Source: Anarhynchus alexandrinus
Taxonomy: Eukaryota > Chordata > Aves > Charadriiformes > Charadriidae
DNA: 64,000 nt
Direction: 5' to 3'
Assembly: GCA_008711295.1 (NCBI GenBank)
Contig: VUYV01000774.1
Location: 75,610-139,609, forward strand
Of this stretch, positions 10,954 through 23,806 are shown one piece after another. Position numbers and translations under genes: made by a program. Position 1 is the stretch's first letter. Every line of letters begins with the position of its first letter. The notes beneath the pieces were generated by a model. The model did not search any database, had not been told where the DNA came from, and saw nothing but the letters and a program-made list of their open reading frames with translations.

Positions 10954-13900
10954 TTGTAGGAATAACCTTTCTAATTACTTTCTCTGTGCTTTACAAGCTG
11001 TCACAGGTCGAGTGGAAGAGTAGAGATGGTAGGTATCACAGCAGCAGTCAGCACAGCTGTGTGATGTAGAGCACAAGAATGAAATTGATTACAAGTACTT
11101 AGTATCTTAGAAGCAAGCTTTAACTTCTGAAATAGATCTGAACAAAATTTGTTTTGTTTATACTTCCTTACCTGTACTCTATCTGTATCTAAGCTAACAG
11201 CCCCTGATAATATTCTTGTAACAGTTTTTATATTTGATAAAATACTGAGCATTTATTTCCAGAAAGGATATTATACTCCCGATCCCTTGCTGGCAGTATA
11301 ATGTAATTTCTGTATTTTAATAATTTCTCCAATAGATGGCAGAAGCTGCTTCTTGGCTGATAAATTAACACCGTTCATAGTACACTATATAAACATAAAG
11401 CAGTAAAACCCAAATATGTTCATATATAGGTACTTAACACATAACTGACATGTAATTATGTATGTTACAAGTGTGTCACCTGTTTTCCATACTTGAACAT
11501 GAAATCCTTTCTGAGTATTTTCCTTTTGAGTCTGCTGGTTTGCCCAGAATTACATGATAGTGTAAAAATAATAAAAGTATTATAGGGCTACTAACAGTTA
11601 AGGACAAATATATCTCAGAGCATGCCTGAGGTCATTAGGGTTTGTCTACATTTGAAAGCTATTGTGGGTTACCTTGAGTTGGTTCCCCTTACAATGTCTT
11701 ACATCCACATTTGAATGCTTCATTGTAAATTATCTGGCATTAAATTGTACTTTTATGATTAGCTTTTTACTTAAATAATATTGCAAGTTGTACCAAAACC
11801 AGTATGGATGATTCTACATTGTGAAACATGTCATGTTGCAAGACTGTCAAAACCTGCCACTGTTTTTCTACCATGTTTTGCTACATCAAGGCTTTGTGTT
11901 CACCCATGGTACTTCTGTTCCGGAGTCATGATAGAGAGATGGTTGTTGTGCATTTAAATATTTATTTGAAGACTTTTACACAGTCATGGCTAATTCGTAA
12001 GCAGTTCACAAACCAGAGCTCTTGGTGCTTCATCTGCCATATATGATCTTACTGGGGTCATATACTGAGAAGCTTGGAGTGGAGACTCTTTTCATCAGAA
12101 TGATCTGCATTACTTTAACTGATCTGCAGTTAGACAGCCACCATTATGCAGATGAAGGAATACATGGAATGAATTCTGGTTTTACTAAATACCTCATAGG
12201 TAGATTTTTGATGAGAATTACCATGGTCTGTTATTTCTATGAAAAGTTTGATAGTATCTTGCTAACTGGGCTATGGCAGTCTCAGTAACACAAATATGAG
12301 AATGTCAGACATGTTGGATCTCATAAACCCTGATAGAGACATGGAGAACTAGAAGACCCTGAAAAACACTGAAGAATCAACCTGAACCGCAAGCAGAGGA
12401 CAAAACCCATGCATGGGGCCAAATCCAGTAAACAGAAATTGATACAGTGGAATATAACTTCAGTGTAGGTGAGTAGGGAGGTTTAAATAACTTAATGGCA
12501 CTAACACATTTTTTCAGTCTTTCTTTCATAGATTTCATAGATTAAGTGCCTTTCCTACCACTTTGCTTGCACCCTGACTGCTCTTCAGCTGTCCTGCACA
12601 CCACCACTTACCACTTCCCTATTTCTGTAATTACATACCAACAGAAACAATGTCCCACTCTGTGTCCTCAATCATGATGCTTCATCTCTTCACTTTTGCC
12701 TGGTTGATTCTTAACTCCCTGGGAGTCCAGGTAACTGTTTTAAAGAAAGATGTACAGAAAAGAGAGACTCAGTAAGTTATATCTTGGAAAGAATGAAAGA
12801 GCACACATAACTCTTAAGCTTTTCTCTGATACACTGTCATTATGTGGCTTTACAATATTCACAGGAACAGCCAGCTTGTCAGTGGTCATTCATTCCTCCA
12901 GGCTTGCAGGGCAACCAGTTTTTACTGTGATCCTTCCTATCATGCCTGGGGAGTAGCAATGCACATGAGGAAGCTAATTTTTCTGCTTTTTGCCTTACAG
13001 CTCTAATGCCATGAAAAAGAAAGGGTGGGGAGAGGGAAAAGATAGTGAATGATGTTGCAAAGGCAAACAACTTTCTTGAAATACATAGCAAGGTAGTCTT
13101 TTGAATGTATATAGTGCTATGAAAGACTAGGCCAAGATTTTTATAAGAATAGTATTAATTTTTTTTGTATTGCTATGTGTTGAATTAAAAAGGTGAGCTT
13201 TCACTGTTTTGGGTGATGGATCATCATCATAACATGTTCAAAGACTCTGAAATAACATGGAAACTTCAACCTTGTTACAAGAACTCTATTACAAACTATG
13301 CATGAATGTGCAGCAAAAATAACACTAAATGTGATAACACTTATCAAATCTGAATAAACTGTAATATCAGTACACTGAGCCAAGAAGACATGTAGCATTC
13401 CTAAGACATGTCCTCTATGAAAAAAAATGTCTACTGATGAAAAGCTGAAATTAGTATCAGTGTATGAGTACAATACATTCCTCATTTTTTGAATTTGTAT
13501 CATTCCACTGAGTCCACCTTTCTGACTTATCAAGCTTGCTTTTCTCCTACCGCCTTGTGCAAGATTTTCTCTCTCTTACTTGCTCTCCTGCGCTTCTGCA
13601 AAACACATCAAGCAGCAATCAAAGGGAACACGTTTTTTTTTTTCTCTGGAATCTCTGTCTTTTAGTCTTTCAGATGTGCTGCTGTATTATGTCTTAGTCA
13701 TTTCTATATATCTCATTACTGTATGTGAACTTTCCATACGCAGACCAAACACTGACATACCATGGAGAAACATTTTTTATCTGTTTATGAACCTTGGGGT
13801 ATAGAGTAAAAAAACCTAAATATTTGTACAATCAATAGCCTTCTTTGATTTAGAGAATGCCAGCTATGTACAATACAGATAAAAGATACAGCTTGGGTTG

Positions 13901-15687
13901 TCATACTGTTCTTGGAGAGAGTCCTATGTCTCTATTATGACAGCCCTAATGTTTGAGCTACTTATATGCCAAATTAATTAGTAATTACCAGAGTGGTAAA
14001 ATAACCACTATCTTTTCTGTCTTGAGGTCATTCTCATGTATGGGAGATAATATGTGCAGCTACAGGGCAGACTGAGCAGAGAGTTCTAAGAAAGCGGGTT
14101 TGAGATCCTACAGTTCTGCTGCCATGTCATGCCTGTCTTGTGGCCCACATGTGAGTAGTATTTGACTGAGCCCAAAGCCACTGCCTTTCTTTGCAGGTGA
14201 TCCTGATTCACAAGTTATTCTCCATTTTGTATATGTTGGCAACAACTACTTGTGTTAATCACGATTTGCTCCAGGCTGCCTGACTTCACTTTGAAAAAGA
14301 AATATGGTTATACAACCAAGACAGTAATAAGACCAATAAAAGAGAAACTTTGGTAATGACAGAGGACTGTCAAGGTTGAATGAAGTTGCAACATAAGTAT
14401 GGTTGGTCAGGCCCACTGGGCAGTGGGAGTGCGCACAACAAGCTTTGTACAGCTGTACCAAGTCAGACATCAGAAAATGAGTGGAATCTACCACCAATGA
14501 TCACAGACATATCACACAGTGTCCTGCACCATCCACAGCTGATAAGGATGACAGAGGCAAGGTGGGTTACTGGTGAGCAACCTCCTGTAATAGATCATTT
14601 CCATGTGGACACTGCAATTGTAAAGACAAAGTCTGGTTTTGGATGAGTCAGATAGCTTTGACTCCTGGACGGTGATCAGCTTCCCCACTTTCACACAGTT
14701 ATCTTCCACATCCCTAGCAAACGTGGATCACTCCTACTGTTTAAGGCACAGTGCTGAAGATTTGCTTCTCTGAGCTGGAGAGACAGAGGACGTAGAAAGG
14801 TTGTGCCAGCCCTACCTCAAACTGGGTATCTTCTCAAAACAGGCCTATGAAATGCAAAAGTGCCCCGAGGCAAGACATGGCAAGCTGTCCAAGATGCCAA
14901 AATGATTTGCTGTGACCCTGCTGCACTACAACTCAATCAGTGCTAGGTGCAGTGCAGTTTGCCAATCTGGATGAATATTGCACTGTCAATGACATATTTC
15001 CAGTGAACACTGTGTCTTTCAAGTTGCTGCAGGACTAAAAATAAAAAATACTTTTAGCTTCTAGACTAGTCTGTTCACACAAATGCTATACAATTAGGTA
15101 TGTTTGGCCTTCCTGACACTGATATTGTCAAGTTTCTGGAAAGCAAAGAGAACATGAACTTCAGTAGACACTGAGGAGTTATCCACTGCCACAAGTTCAC
15201 CTTTCCTACTCTGTGTGTTTATCACATGTGCATGCACATCTTGATTTACTGGCAGGAATATTTGGAATACATGCAAAATTTGTTGGAGTACACTGCTTGA
15301 CCTGGAGATGATAGTATTTCTGTAGGTGTAGAAATCCATACATTTTGTGTAAAACACTTAGCTGCTGAGATAAGCAAGTAGGTTACTACTCCTAATCAGA
15401 AGTAGTTGGGTCCTAGGAGCCAGCTAGCTTCTGCTCCTAGTTACAGCCTCTAAAATTTGTTTACAGAGCTGTTTGTGTGAAGACTCCCTAGTCTTTTTTG
15501 GTCAAATGAGCTGACTGAGCAGCATACTGTCATTCATATTTTTTATTCTGATCCCATCTGAGTTTGGTTTACGGTGAGCTTTACAGTCAATATGGAGCAT
15601 GCGAACAAATACACTGCTCCAGGGAAGACAGAGTTCCTTATATGCCAAAGGTTTGCTGTCTGATAAACATTACTTAGTTTGAACTAA
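10954..15687. other. Unassigned AT-rich flank with a more balanced patch at 14.38-15.03 kb
   Basis: No gene or young repeat was recognised. Most of the stretch is AT-rich. The part from about 14,380 to 15,030 has visibly higher GC and more diverse codon-like composition but frequent stops in all frames. It may be a decayed gene copy or an unrecognised repeat, and no family can be assigned from reading alone. Confidence 0.5.
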
Positions 15688-16456
15688 CTAAGGCCAAGTG
15701 CAAGGTCCTGCACATGGGCCGGGGCAACCCCAAGCACAAATACAGACTGGGTGGAGAATGGATTGAGAGCAGCCCTGAGCAGAAGGACTTGGGGGTGTTG
15801 GTGAATGAGAAGCTCAACATGAGACAGCAATGCGCGCTCACAGCCCAGAAAGCCAACCGTATTCTGGGCTGCATCAAAAGAAGTGTGGCCAGCACGTTGA
15901 GGGAGGTGATTCTGCCCCTCTACTCCACCCTCGTGAGACCCCACCTGGAGTACTGCATCCAGCTCTGGAGCCCCCAACATAAGAAGGACATGGACCTGCT
16001 GGAGCAAGTCTAGAGGAGGGCCCTGAAGATGATGAGAGGGTTGGAGCACCTCTCCTGTGAGGAAAGGCTGAGAGAGTTGGGGTTGTTGAGAAGAGAAAGC
16101 TTCAGGCAGACCTTATAGCAGTCTTTCAGTACTTAAAGGGGGCCTGCAGAAAAGGTGGAGAGGGACTCTATCGGGAATTTTAGTAATAGGAGAAGGGATA
16201 ACTGTTTTCAACTGGAAGAGGGTGGATTTAGATTAGATACTAGGAAAAAATTCTTTACTGTGAGGGTGGTGAGGCACTGTAACGGGTTGCCCAGAGAAGT
16301 TGTGGAGGTGCCATCCCTGGAAGTGTTCAAGGCCAGGCTGGATGGGGTCTTTGAGCAACTTGGTCTAGTGGGAGGTATTCCTGCCCATGGCAGGGCAGTT
16401 GGAACTAGGTGATCTTTTAGGTCCCTTCCACTCTAACTATTCTATGATTCTATGAA
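15688..16456 (+). mobile_element. CR1 LINE, 3' end, 5'-truncated
   Basis: A 769-bp CR1 tail encodes the C-terminal reverse transcriptase region. It begins [20 protein letters not shown], followed by the [20 protein letters not shown] block and [19 protein letters not shown], then a CR1 3' UTR and two ATTCTATG octamers (about 16438-16455). The frame is broken by a TAG at 16011-16013, where related copies have a glutamine codon, and by a small deletion near 16090, where the usual FSLE residues are lost. It is therefore dead and older than the copy at the window start. The 5' end is an ordinary truncation. Confidence 0.95.
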
Positions 16457-17915
16457 TCAGAATTAAAAATCCTGCCATAGTACAGGGATGCTATAAATGC
16501 AAAAATGCCATAAAAGCATTTCTTTAGATAGTAATTTGAGGAATTGATTCTGGTTCTTTTTCTTTGCCCTTAAAAAAATCACTCTATGGCAGCTCTGAGT
16601 AGTTTTTGTTATAAAAAGATGGGTTATATATGTCATTCTGTATATCCAAATAGCCCCAAGGTGTGGAAACAATGAACAGGCTCTAGCAGCAAAAATCTTT
16701 ACAAAGTTTTTCAGAGTTTTCCTAGAATATTTTTTCACATGAGGAAAGGGCATACAGATACCTGAGCGCTATGAGGCATAGCCAACAAATAATTATGGTT
16801 TGTGAGTGACTGAAAGGCAGTCAAGGATATCATGCTGAGTCTACATTTCCAATATTGTCTCTTACTCCCTGCTATAGCATTTTTCAGCAGATGGAAGCTA
16901 TCAGTATTGAACATCATATATGTGTATATTGTGTCATTTACAGTCCACTGTAACATAGTTCTTTAAAATAGTCAGGCACATTTTGGCCAGTGTGAAAAGT
17001 AGTTGATGGCATTGTTCCTTCTTCATTGTCAAGAACTCTGAAGGTGCTTCTGGTTGGGACAAGAAACTGATAATTTCTATGCCAGAGCAGCTGTCTTGTT
17101 TGCATAGTCTTTTCAGATTGAACTGGAGCCTTTCTAATCCATTAAAATTGATGTGTTCTTACATACTAGTATCATGAATATGATTTGCTGATGTCTAGTA
17201 AGACAACTGGTAACACATTCAGTAATGCAGACAGTAAAACTAAGACTGTCCCTGCTGAGGAGTTTAATACTAATACTTACATAAAGAAAACACATAAATA
17301 TCAGTAACAGGAAACAGCTGTTTTGCAAACACTATTATATACTCTGCAATAATTCAGAGGTAGGAAATACTTACGATTTTACTCACATGTGCACATACAG
17401 ACATATACACATACACATCCCCTTGTATGAGAGTTTAAACATCCCCAGAATTCTTGTATTTTTGGCTCAGTTTGATTCAGTTACAAGCTTTGAATACCCC
17501 ACCTAACTTGCGGGAAATCCTTTCTCTGTGTTTACAGACCTTTTTCTTTGTGTTTACTTCATGCAAACTGAGAACAATGGTGGCTTTTTTTTAAAATGCT
17601 TTTTATCTTTTGGAATTGTCAGAGGTCCCACAGTTCTGCTGTCACTAGGTCACTTAACAAATAATTTAGCTTTTCCCAGTTGTGTGTACTGTAACAGGGT
17701 AAGTCCGCTTTGATACTTAAAGTCAGGCTTCAAAGGCATCTAGTTTTTAAAGCTGGCTGAAGTGTTGCATCTGTTTTGAAAAGGTAAAACCAATTTCCTT
17801 TTTTAGACACAGCTTTTCAGCTGATATAACTTTACTTAAACACCTTAGCTAGCTTTCCCAAGGTGCATAGTAATGGCAGAGGGACATGGTTTCAGTCCTT
17901 GTATCTGGTCACACA
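16457..17915. other. Unassigned AT-rich stretch
   Basis: No gene, conserved motif or recognisable repeat was seen. A CA/TA-rich patch lies at about 17385-17420. Confidence 0.6.
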
Positions 17916-17972
17916 TACCCTGTCACGTGTCCCGTACCCTGTCACGTGTCCTGTATCCTGTCACATGTCCTG
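17916..17972. repeat. Three tandem copies of a 19-bp unit with E-box cores
   Basis: Units lie at 17916-17934, 17935-17953 and 17954-17972. The first two read TACCCTGTCACGTGTCCYG and the third TATCCTGTCACATGTCCTG. Units 1 and 2 differ at one base. Each of the first two carries the palindromic E-box CACGTG in the TCACGTGT context typical of USF/MITF/TFE binding. The third has CACATG. Spacing between E-box centres is 19 bp, about two helical turns. No promoter or gene start is visible nearby, so a regulatory role is only inferred. Confidence 0.9.
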
Positions 17973-18007
17973 CATTAAGTTAAATGACAGACACATGCTT
18001 CTAGGAG

Positions 18008-18029
18008 ATTCTGTGATTCTGTGATTCTG
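18008..18029 (+). repeat. ATTCTGTG octamer repeat, possible orphan CR1 tail
   Basis: The octamer ATTCTGTG is repeated 2.75 times. It is a one-base variant of the CR1 terminal octamer ATTCTATG. The preceding bases do not resemble a CR1 3' UTR, so it is either a nearly erased CR1 end or an independent short tandem repeat. Confidence 0.5.
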
Positions 18030-19530
18030 CATTGACAGCACATAACTTGAAGACCACAGGTACATCCCTATTATAGCCATCCCTTCTTAGGGCCTGTAGT
18101 TTCATAAACAATGAAACAGGGACAGGGAGTAGGGCTGGTCTCATCTCAGCTCACTTTTTAAGGTAGTCAGTGAGTTTAGACAATCCACTTTATCTCATTG
18201 TATCTTAATTTTGAAATTGTAATGATTAAGACCTCTTTCCACAGCACACTAAAAAATTCCATGTAAGATCTAAGTAAGAGTATTGTTCAGCTTCTCATTT
18301 TGTAAAAACCTGGGGTCTAAGAATGCTCATCTGTTCTGGCAATCACAGATGCTGTTTATCCCAGGGAATTTGTAGTTTATGTTAAATAAAATATAGGCAT
18401 AGGTAGAGACAGAAACATATCACTTGGACACCTAGATTGTTTATAGATCACCTTTTTTTTTCCAATTTGGTTTTTAGTTGGATTATAAATTCCAATGTAT
18501 TATAATGTGAATTTGGCTAAATGTTGATGATGTGATGTGTACAGATGAATGGGGAAATGTTTCTATTCAGAAGAGCTGAACATTGAACATTTACAAGTCA
18601 CGATATACATATAACCTTGCAAGAAAAAGTTTGTTTAATTTTTTAAAAATTATTTATTGCAAGTAGTCGTATTTATAGTGCTAGAACCTAGCTCATGAAA
18701 CAGAACTTTAAATTCTTTTTCCTTCAGGTGTTGATGAGTAGTACTTTGCAATTTGTCTAGGAAAATCAAAGGTTATCTTAAAGACTTTCTAAACCATTAG
18801 TTCTTTGCTAGAAGGTAACTTGTACTTTCTAGCAAAATCCAAAGAAATAGCTGGACAGCTAATGTGTAAGTGTAACCCATGTCATTTGTGTGTAGTTCAG
18901 TTTAATTATGAGAGAAAAGCATCCTTCTGAGACGTATGTTATTTAAAGTATCATACAATATAATTAATAGACTATACATTATTATTACTGTATCAAAAAA
19001 AAAAAACTTAGTAAATGCTGCTAGTGGTTTTCTTAAACCTGATGTGCTACCTACTTGCATTATGTTTTTGCTTGTGTGGTAGTGGCTGGGGAATCTTTTT
19101 CCTTTGTTGATGCTTTTCTCTTTAGACATATTATGGGAGTTTAAGCATGTCTTAATTGATTTTGAATCTGGTCTGTTATTTCTGCCAGGTTATTTTTCCT
19201 TGTTTGCAGCATTTCATAAGTGTACTCAGTAGACCCTAAATCTAGGTCTTGTGAGGTTTTGCACATATGTACTCTGCTGGTGTTTCTGTTGTCTGTTCAG
19301 GTCTTCATTACCAAGTCTGCAGCAATGCTGAATAGTAGTGAACAGATGTAATCCTGTATCAAACTAGTGATTCCACATGAAAATATTCTGTTGTCTGGTG
19401 GTTAAAACCCTACAGGTCACTTTACATGATGATATTGATGGCCAAACTGGAATTCGATAGAGCTGAAAGTTGATGCTGTAGGTCTTTGCAGGATGATGCC
19501 TTCTGAAAAGAAACACAATAGATGTTGGGG

Positions 19531-20037
19531 TTAGCTGACTGTTCTGTGCATACATCTTTGAATGTCCTTAGTGTGAATACCTGTTAATATATTTAATATG
19601 CAGTAAAATGAATAACTATCTCCATTTTCAACTTTCTGTGAGCTTTGCATGCTGCTCATGATGTTTTGCATCATGCAGCAGAAGGGTCTTTGTGCAATAG
19701 GGTTTATCAAGAGTTCTCTCCAGTCGCACTCAGTGAAATCTATCTTTGCTAGATATTCTATCAGAGGTTCCAAGTTTCTTTCAGTGAGCTGATTTTTTTT
19801 TCAGATTTTACTCAACAGTTCAGTTAGTTTTAATGGTAGGGAGGCTGCTTTAAAATCACTGTTCTGACTTGAGTTTCTCCTTTTGCTTCTCTGTTTATCA
19901 GTTTCTTGATTATAGTCTGTATTTCTCTTATTTCCATTGGGCCGGTGGTTCATGTATTTCACCAAAATCAAGTAATGTGCTGAGTTAGTGGACTCTGAGA
20001 ATTCCTTTGAAATGCTGTGCCCATCCACTTGTCTGCT
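19531..20037 (-). pseudogene. Unrecognised coding-like frame with one internal stop
   Basis: On the minus strand one frame runs from just after a TAA (20040-20038) to a TAA at 19533-19531. It is 169 codons with a single TGA at 19803-19801, followed directly by a run of eight A residues. The two halves stay in the same frame. The first half is polar and basic (NKRNTDYNQETDKQRSKRRN); the second has mixed helical character (LIEYLAKIDFTECDWRELL). The first ATG falls inside the first half, at the M of KYMNHRP. I do not recognise the protein. Runs of this length do occur by chance in AT-rich DNA, so this may be nothing. Alternatives are a decayed gene copy or a real exon of a minus-strand gene with a mutation or sequencing error. 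Confidence 0.25.
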
Positions 20038-21635
20038 TTATCTCAATTATGAGTAAGTTGATTATGACTGAATAATGGGATATTCCCAACATATACATGC
20101 AACCTGACCTCTCTCACATCTAATGAGTCCGTGACTCCTTCAAGACTATTTTAAGTCTTCAGGTTATACTGCTTAAAAGCAGAGATGAACTTGCAACATG
20201 ATGCTTTCCATGGTGTGCTTAATAAATGGCTCATTACTTCAGATATAGACACACCCAGATAATGGTGCAATGCAATGTAACCTTATTTTGACTGTCAAGC
20301 ATATCCTTCTGTCCAAAGCCTGAAACTTTGGATGTGTCTCCATCACAGAGTGCAGCTTTACATAGCAAACCTGGAGCTAGTTCTGATTAAGCTGGTATGT
20401 CTACAGAGGGCAGGTCAGTGTCATACAGATATACTAGCCTTCATTCCTACAGCAATATATTTACATCAGCTCAGACTGCACTCTCAATAACATATCCTGC
20501 ATCCCAGTAAGAATAATTACACAGCAACAGAGCACTGCACTGAGGTGGCCACAATGCTGACCCCTTAACTAGTAAGTTTTGAGTTAGCATAAGTATCTTG
20601 ATAAGTCTGTGCCCTGTGCTGCATAGAGATATTCTATACTGCAATGTTGATATATTGTATGATCTTGTTTTGTTGAGCGCATACAGCAGAGAGATCAGGA
20701 ATAAAGGGGTAAAACTTCCCCAACTAATCCAAGTCTGCTTGTAATTTCAGACTTGAATTCAAGTGTTTCCTGGAATGCACCTGAAAAGAAAAATACTGCT
20801 TAATTTCACTGCTGATAAATTAGTAATTATTCTTTTTCCCCACTAACAACATGGAGTCAGCTATCACAACCCTGAAAAGGGCAGAGCCCAGCTTAATTTT
20901 ATTAAGGGCGCAACCTGCTATCTCCTCAGTGTTCAGTACAGTTCTGTTCTCTGCTCTTTGCCCTGAAAACAGTGCCTTAGTTGAGCTATATTCAGACTAT
21001 AGATAGCACTTCAGAGATATCAAGGGTTGACCTTGACTTCAAGCCCTTACAGATACTTAAGCTTTAAGGAATCACCTGATGGAAGGTAACAGAGGTATTT
21101 TAGCCCATTTTCTTCTTTCTGAAAATTTTATTATCAGCGCTTGAGGAATACACTTACTGAATATATTACTAACTGTCATATTTTATGTGAGTTTATTTGA
21201 AAAGCCAATGGAGACAGTTGGTGCTTTGATGTTTTTTTTTAAATGTTTTTCTATATAGTGAATATTTATTTTAACAGTGGTCCCTCATTAACAATAAAAC
21301 CTCTTTCCCTCTCATTTTCTCCACCTAAGGTCTTTATAATAAGCACAGAAAATTGCAAGTTTTTTCCCATTTTTTTGGGGAAAAAATTACCAATACGGTC
21401 TGGGATTAGCTGAAGTACATTACAAAATAAACTGCCAAGGATAGACTTGCATGGAATAAGCATTTATTATAAAAGAAAACTAAACAAAGTTTATGCTATT
21501 CCAAGTCAACAAAAGATTTTTTTTGTGCAAAAATTATGTAACCATGGTGTGCGATAATAAAATCAATAGCAACACAGTGTCTTACTCCAGTAATAAACTT
21601 TTCCTGCAATAAGTTCAGTAATAATAAGCTTTCAT

Positions 21636-21662
21636 GGAGAGAGTGAGAGTGTGTGTGTGTGT
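21636..21662. repeat. GA/GT microsatellite
   Basis: A short GA-rich patch runs into seven GT dinucleotides (21649-21662). Confidence 0.9.
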
Positions 21663-23775
21663 AATTTGGTGTCACACTGCAGCTGAAACCTCTGTCTTGA
21701 TGCTCTCAGTTGTGTAGTTCCCTCTCCCCAGCATTTGCCAATACTCCTTTGATCACATGGTAAGCTGACCAAGGAAAAATACATGTGTATGTAGCTTGAA
21801 TAAGCTCACAGTGCAGGAAGACAAGTGCTAGAGTTAAGAGAAGGTGAAAATAGTGTTTTGTTAGAAAAGGAAGATGAGGAAAGAGGAAGTGGAATCTCTC
21901 CTTTTGAGTGGTGAAAAACGATTAATTTGGCTTACTGTAGTGTAAAACTGTATTTAAGTGTACAAGTTGACTGCAAGTACAATGACTGTTCTGCAGAGAC
22001 AAGGATTATATCAATAAAGAGCATGTTCTAATGCACATTTCTAATTTCTTTAACTTGTGTGCTTGAGAATTCATAAAATACAGTAATTTGCAGAATGGTT
22101 TACAGTCATTAATGAAAACAGGCAGAGTTTGAACGTAGCTCTTCTGGAGGAAAGTTACACATAACTGTTGAAGTATTTTGGTTAAAATCCTGTATTGTCA
22201 TCTATGTCTAATCTATAGAGCAATGTAAGTATTACATTTACCAACACCAATTGCTAATGAAAAAAGGTATGAATTAAATGACTCATTAGGCTACGTATTG
22301 CTAAACTCTGTTTCTAAGGAAACCTTAAATAAGTGTCAAAATAGTTAGACAAATTTAAGAAGACAAATTCTTTGCTCTCAAACAATTTCTGTTCAAAATT
22401 CAGTTAAGCTAGTACAGAATATGCCTGAATATGCTAAAGGGTAAATACAGTTTGTCAGAAAAGAATATCTGCTGAAGTTCTGTCTCTAAAAATGATCTCC
22501 AGAACTTGTTTTTTTAATTTTGTTGTTGTTCACAAATCATTTGCGGATCTGAAGTAGAGAAGCATGTAGACATTTCTTTGAGTAGACCTACCATTGCCAG
22601 CAGGATAATGGTCAGAAAATTCTAAGATGTGACAATTATCAATAATACACAGTGTTAATTGTTGCAGAAAACCTAATACATATGTTCAGCATAAAATGCA
22701 AACTGGTATTTATAAGTTTATTCATTTTTTTCTCCCTCTGTCCTAACCTCTGCGGGTCAGAACCATTTTTTACAGTATATTATAAGATATATATGTACTT
22801 TCCCAAAATACTAAATTGTGTCAATTCAGAACACTCAATGTTGAATTTTACTTATTATTCAAAAGTGTATACTTCAGGTATCTAAACTTTAAAAAAAAAT
22901 AAAGTGATTATTGCCTGACAATACATTTTTCCTCATACACATCTATAAAAGAGAAGCATTAAAGCAGTACAATAATAAATTGGATTTTGATGTCTGCTCA
23001 TCTCAAGATGGCCAATCAATAAAGGAACTCCTGTCTTTTTGGAGTTTGAACAGTGAACTGATGATTTGCCTAATGAAAGGATCTTGGGTTTGAGGTTACC
23101 GGTCCTTTGTGCACTATCAGATCAGGCAAAGTTTAATATATTACTTCCTGTCACGCACCAGGTCTGGTATGAGGAAAGGATTTAGGTGCTTATAGGAAGA
23201 TAATTAAATGGAAGGACATGACACCCGCCCAACTGTGCTTTTGGTAGATAGATTTATACCTGAAGCAAATTTGAAACCAAAATACAGAGTGTTTTGGGCT
23301 TTTTCTGATCACTGATAAAAGCATAATTAAGATATAGCACATGATTAACAATGGTGATATATTTGTACATTTTGCGTTCAGAAAGGGGTCATGTCCCTGT
23401 GTTTTACTTTGGAAATTCAAAAGTTTCAGAACTGATTCAACTGAAGGTGCATTTGTCAAGAATGGTCCTATGCCGGGAATGCCCAGGCTCACAGGTTCTC
23501 CCATTTCAGCTGAGTTGCTAAAATCTTGAAAATAAATAACAAAAGGTGTCCTTCCTCAAGATTTGTCAATGGAGATTAACAGTCTACAGAAAAACAAAAC
23601 AATAATCAAAAGGTTCTAAATTACCTAATTATAAAACCTGTCCTCACATGGCTACTGTTCATTTTCTTAACTATTGCAATGCCATATTTTTACTAGTTAT
23701 CCAGTTGCCATGAAGTCTGTATGACAGATAAGACAGCAGTTTCAATCAGTCTAAAATATATTTTGTATTGGTACA

Positions 23776-23806
23776 AATATATACATACATACACACATAT
23801 ATATAA
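23776..23806. repeat. TA/CA-type microsatellite
   Basis: An imperfect alternating pyrimidine-purine tract of AT, ATAC and AC units. Confidence 0.85.

Noticed and set aside
15684..16049. 121-codon minus-strand frame with leucine/histidine-rich product
   Set aside because: It is antisense to the CR1 reverse transcriptase frame, a well-known shadow frame of CR1.
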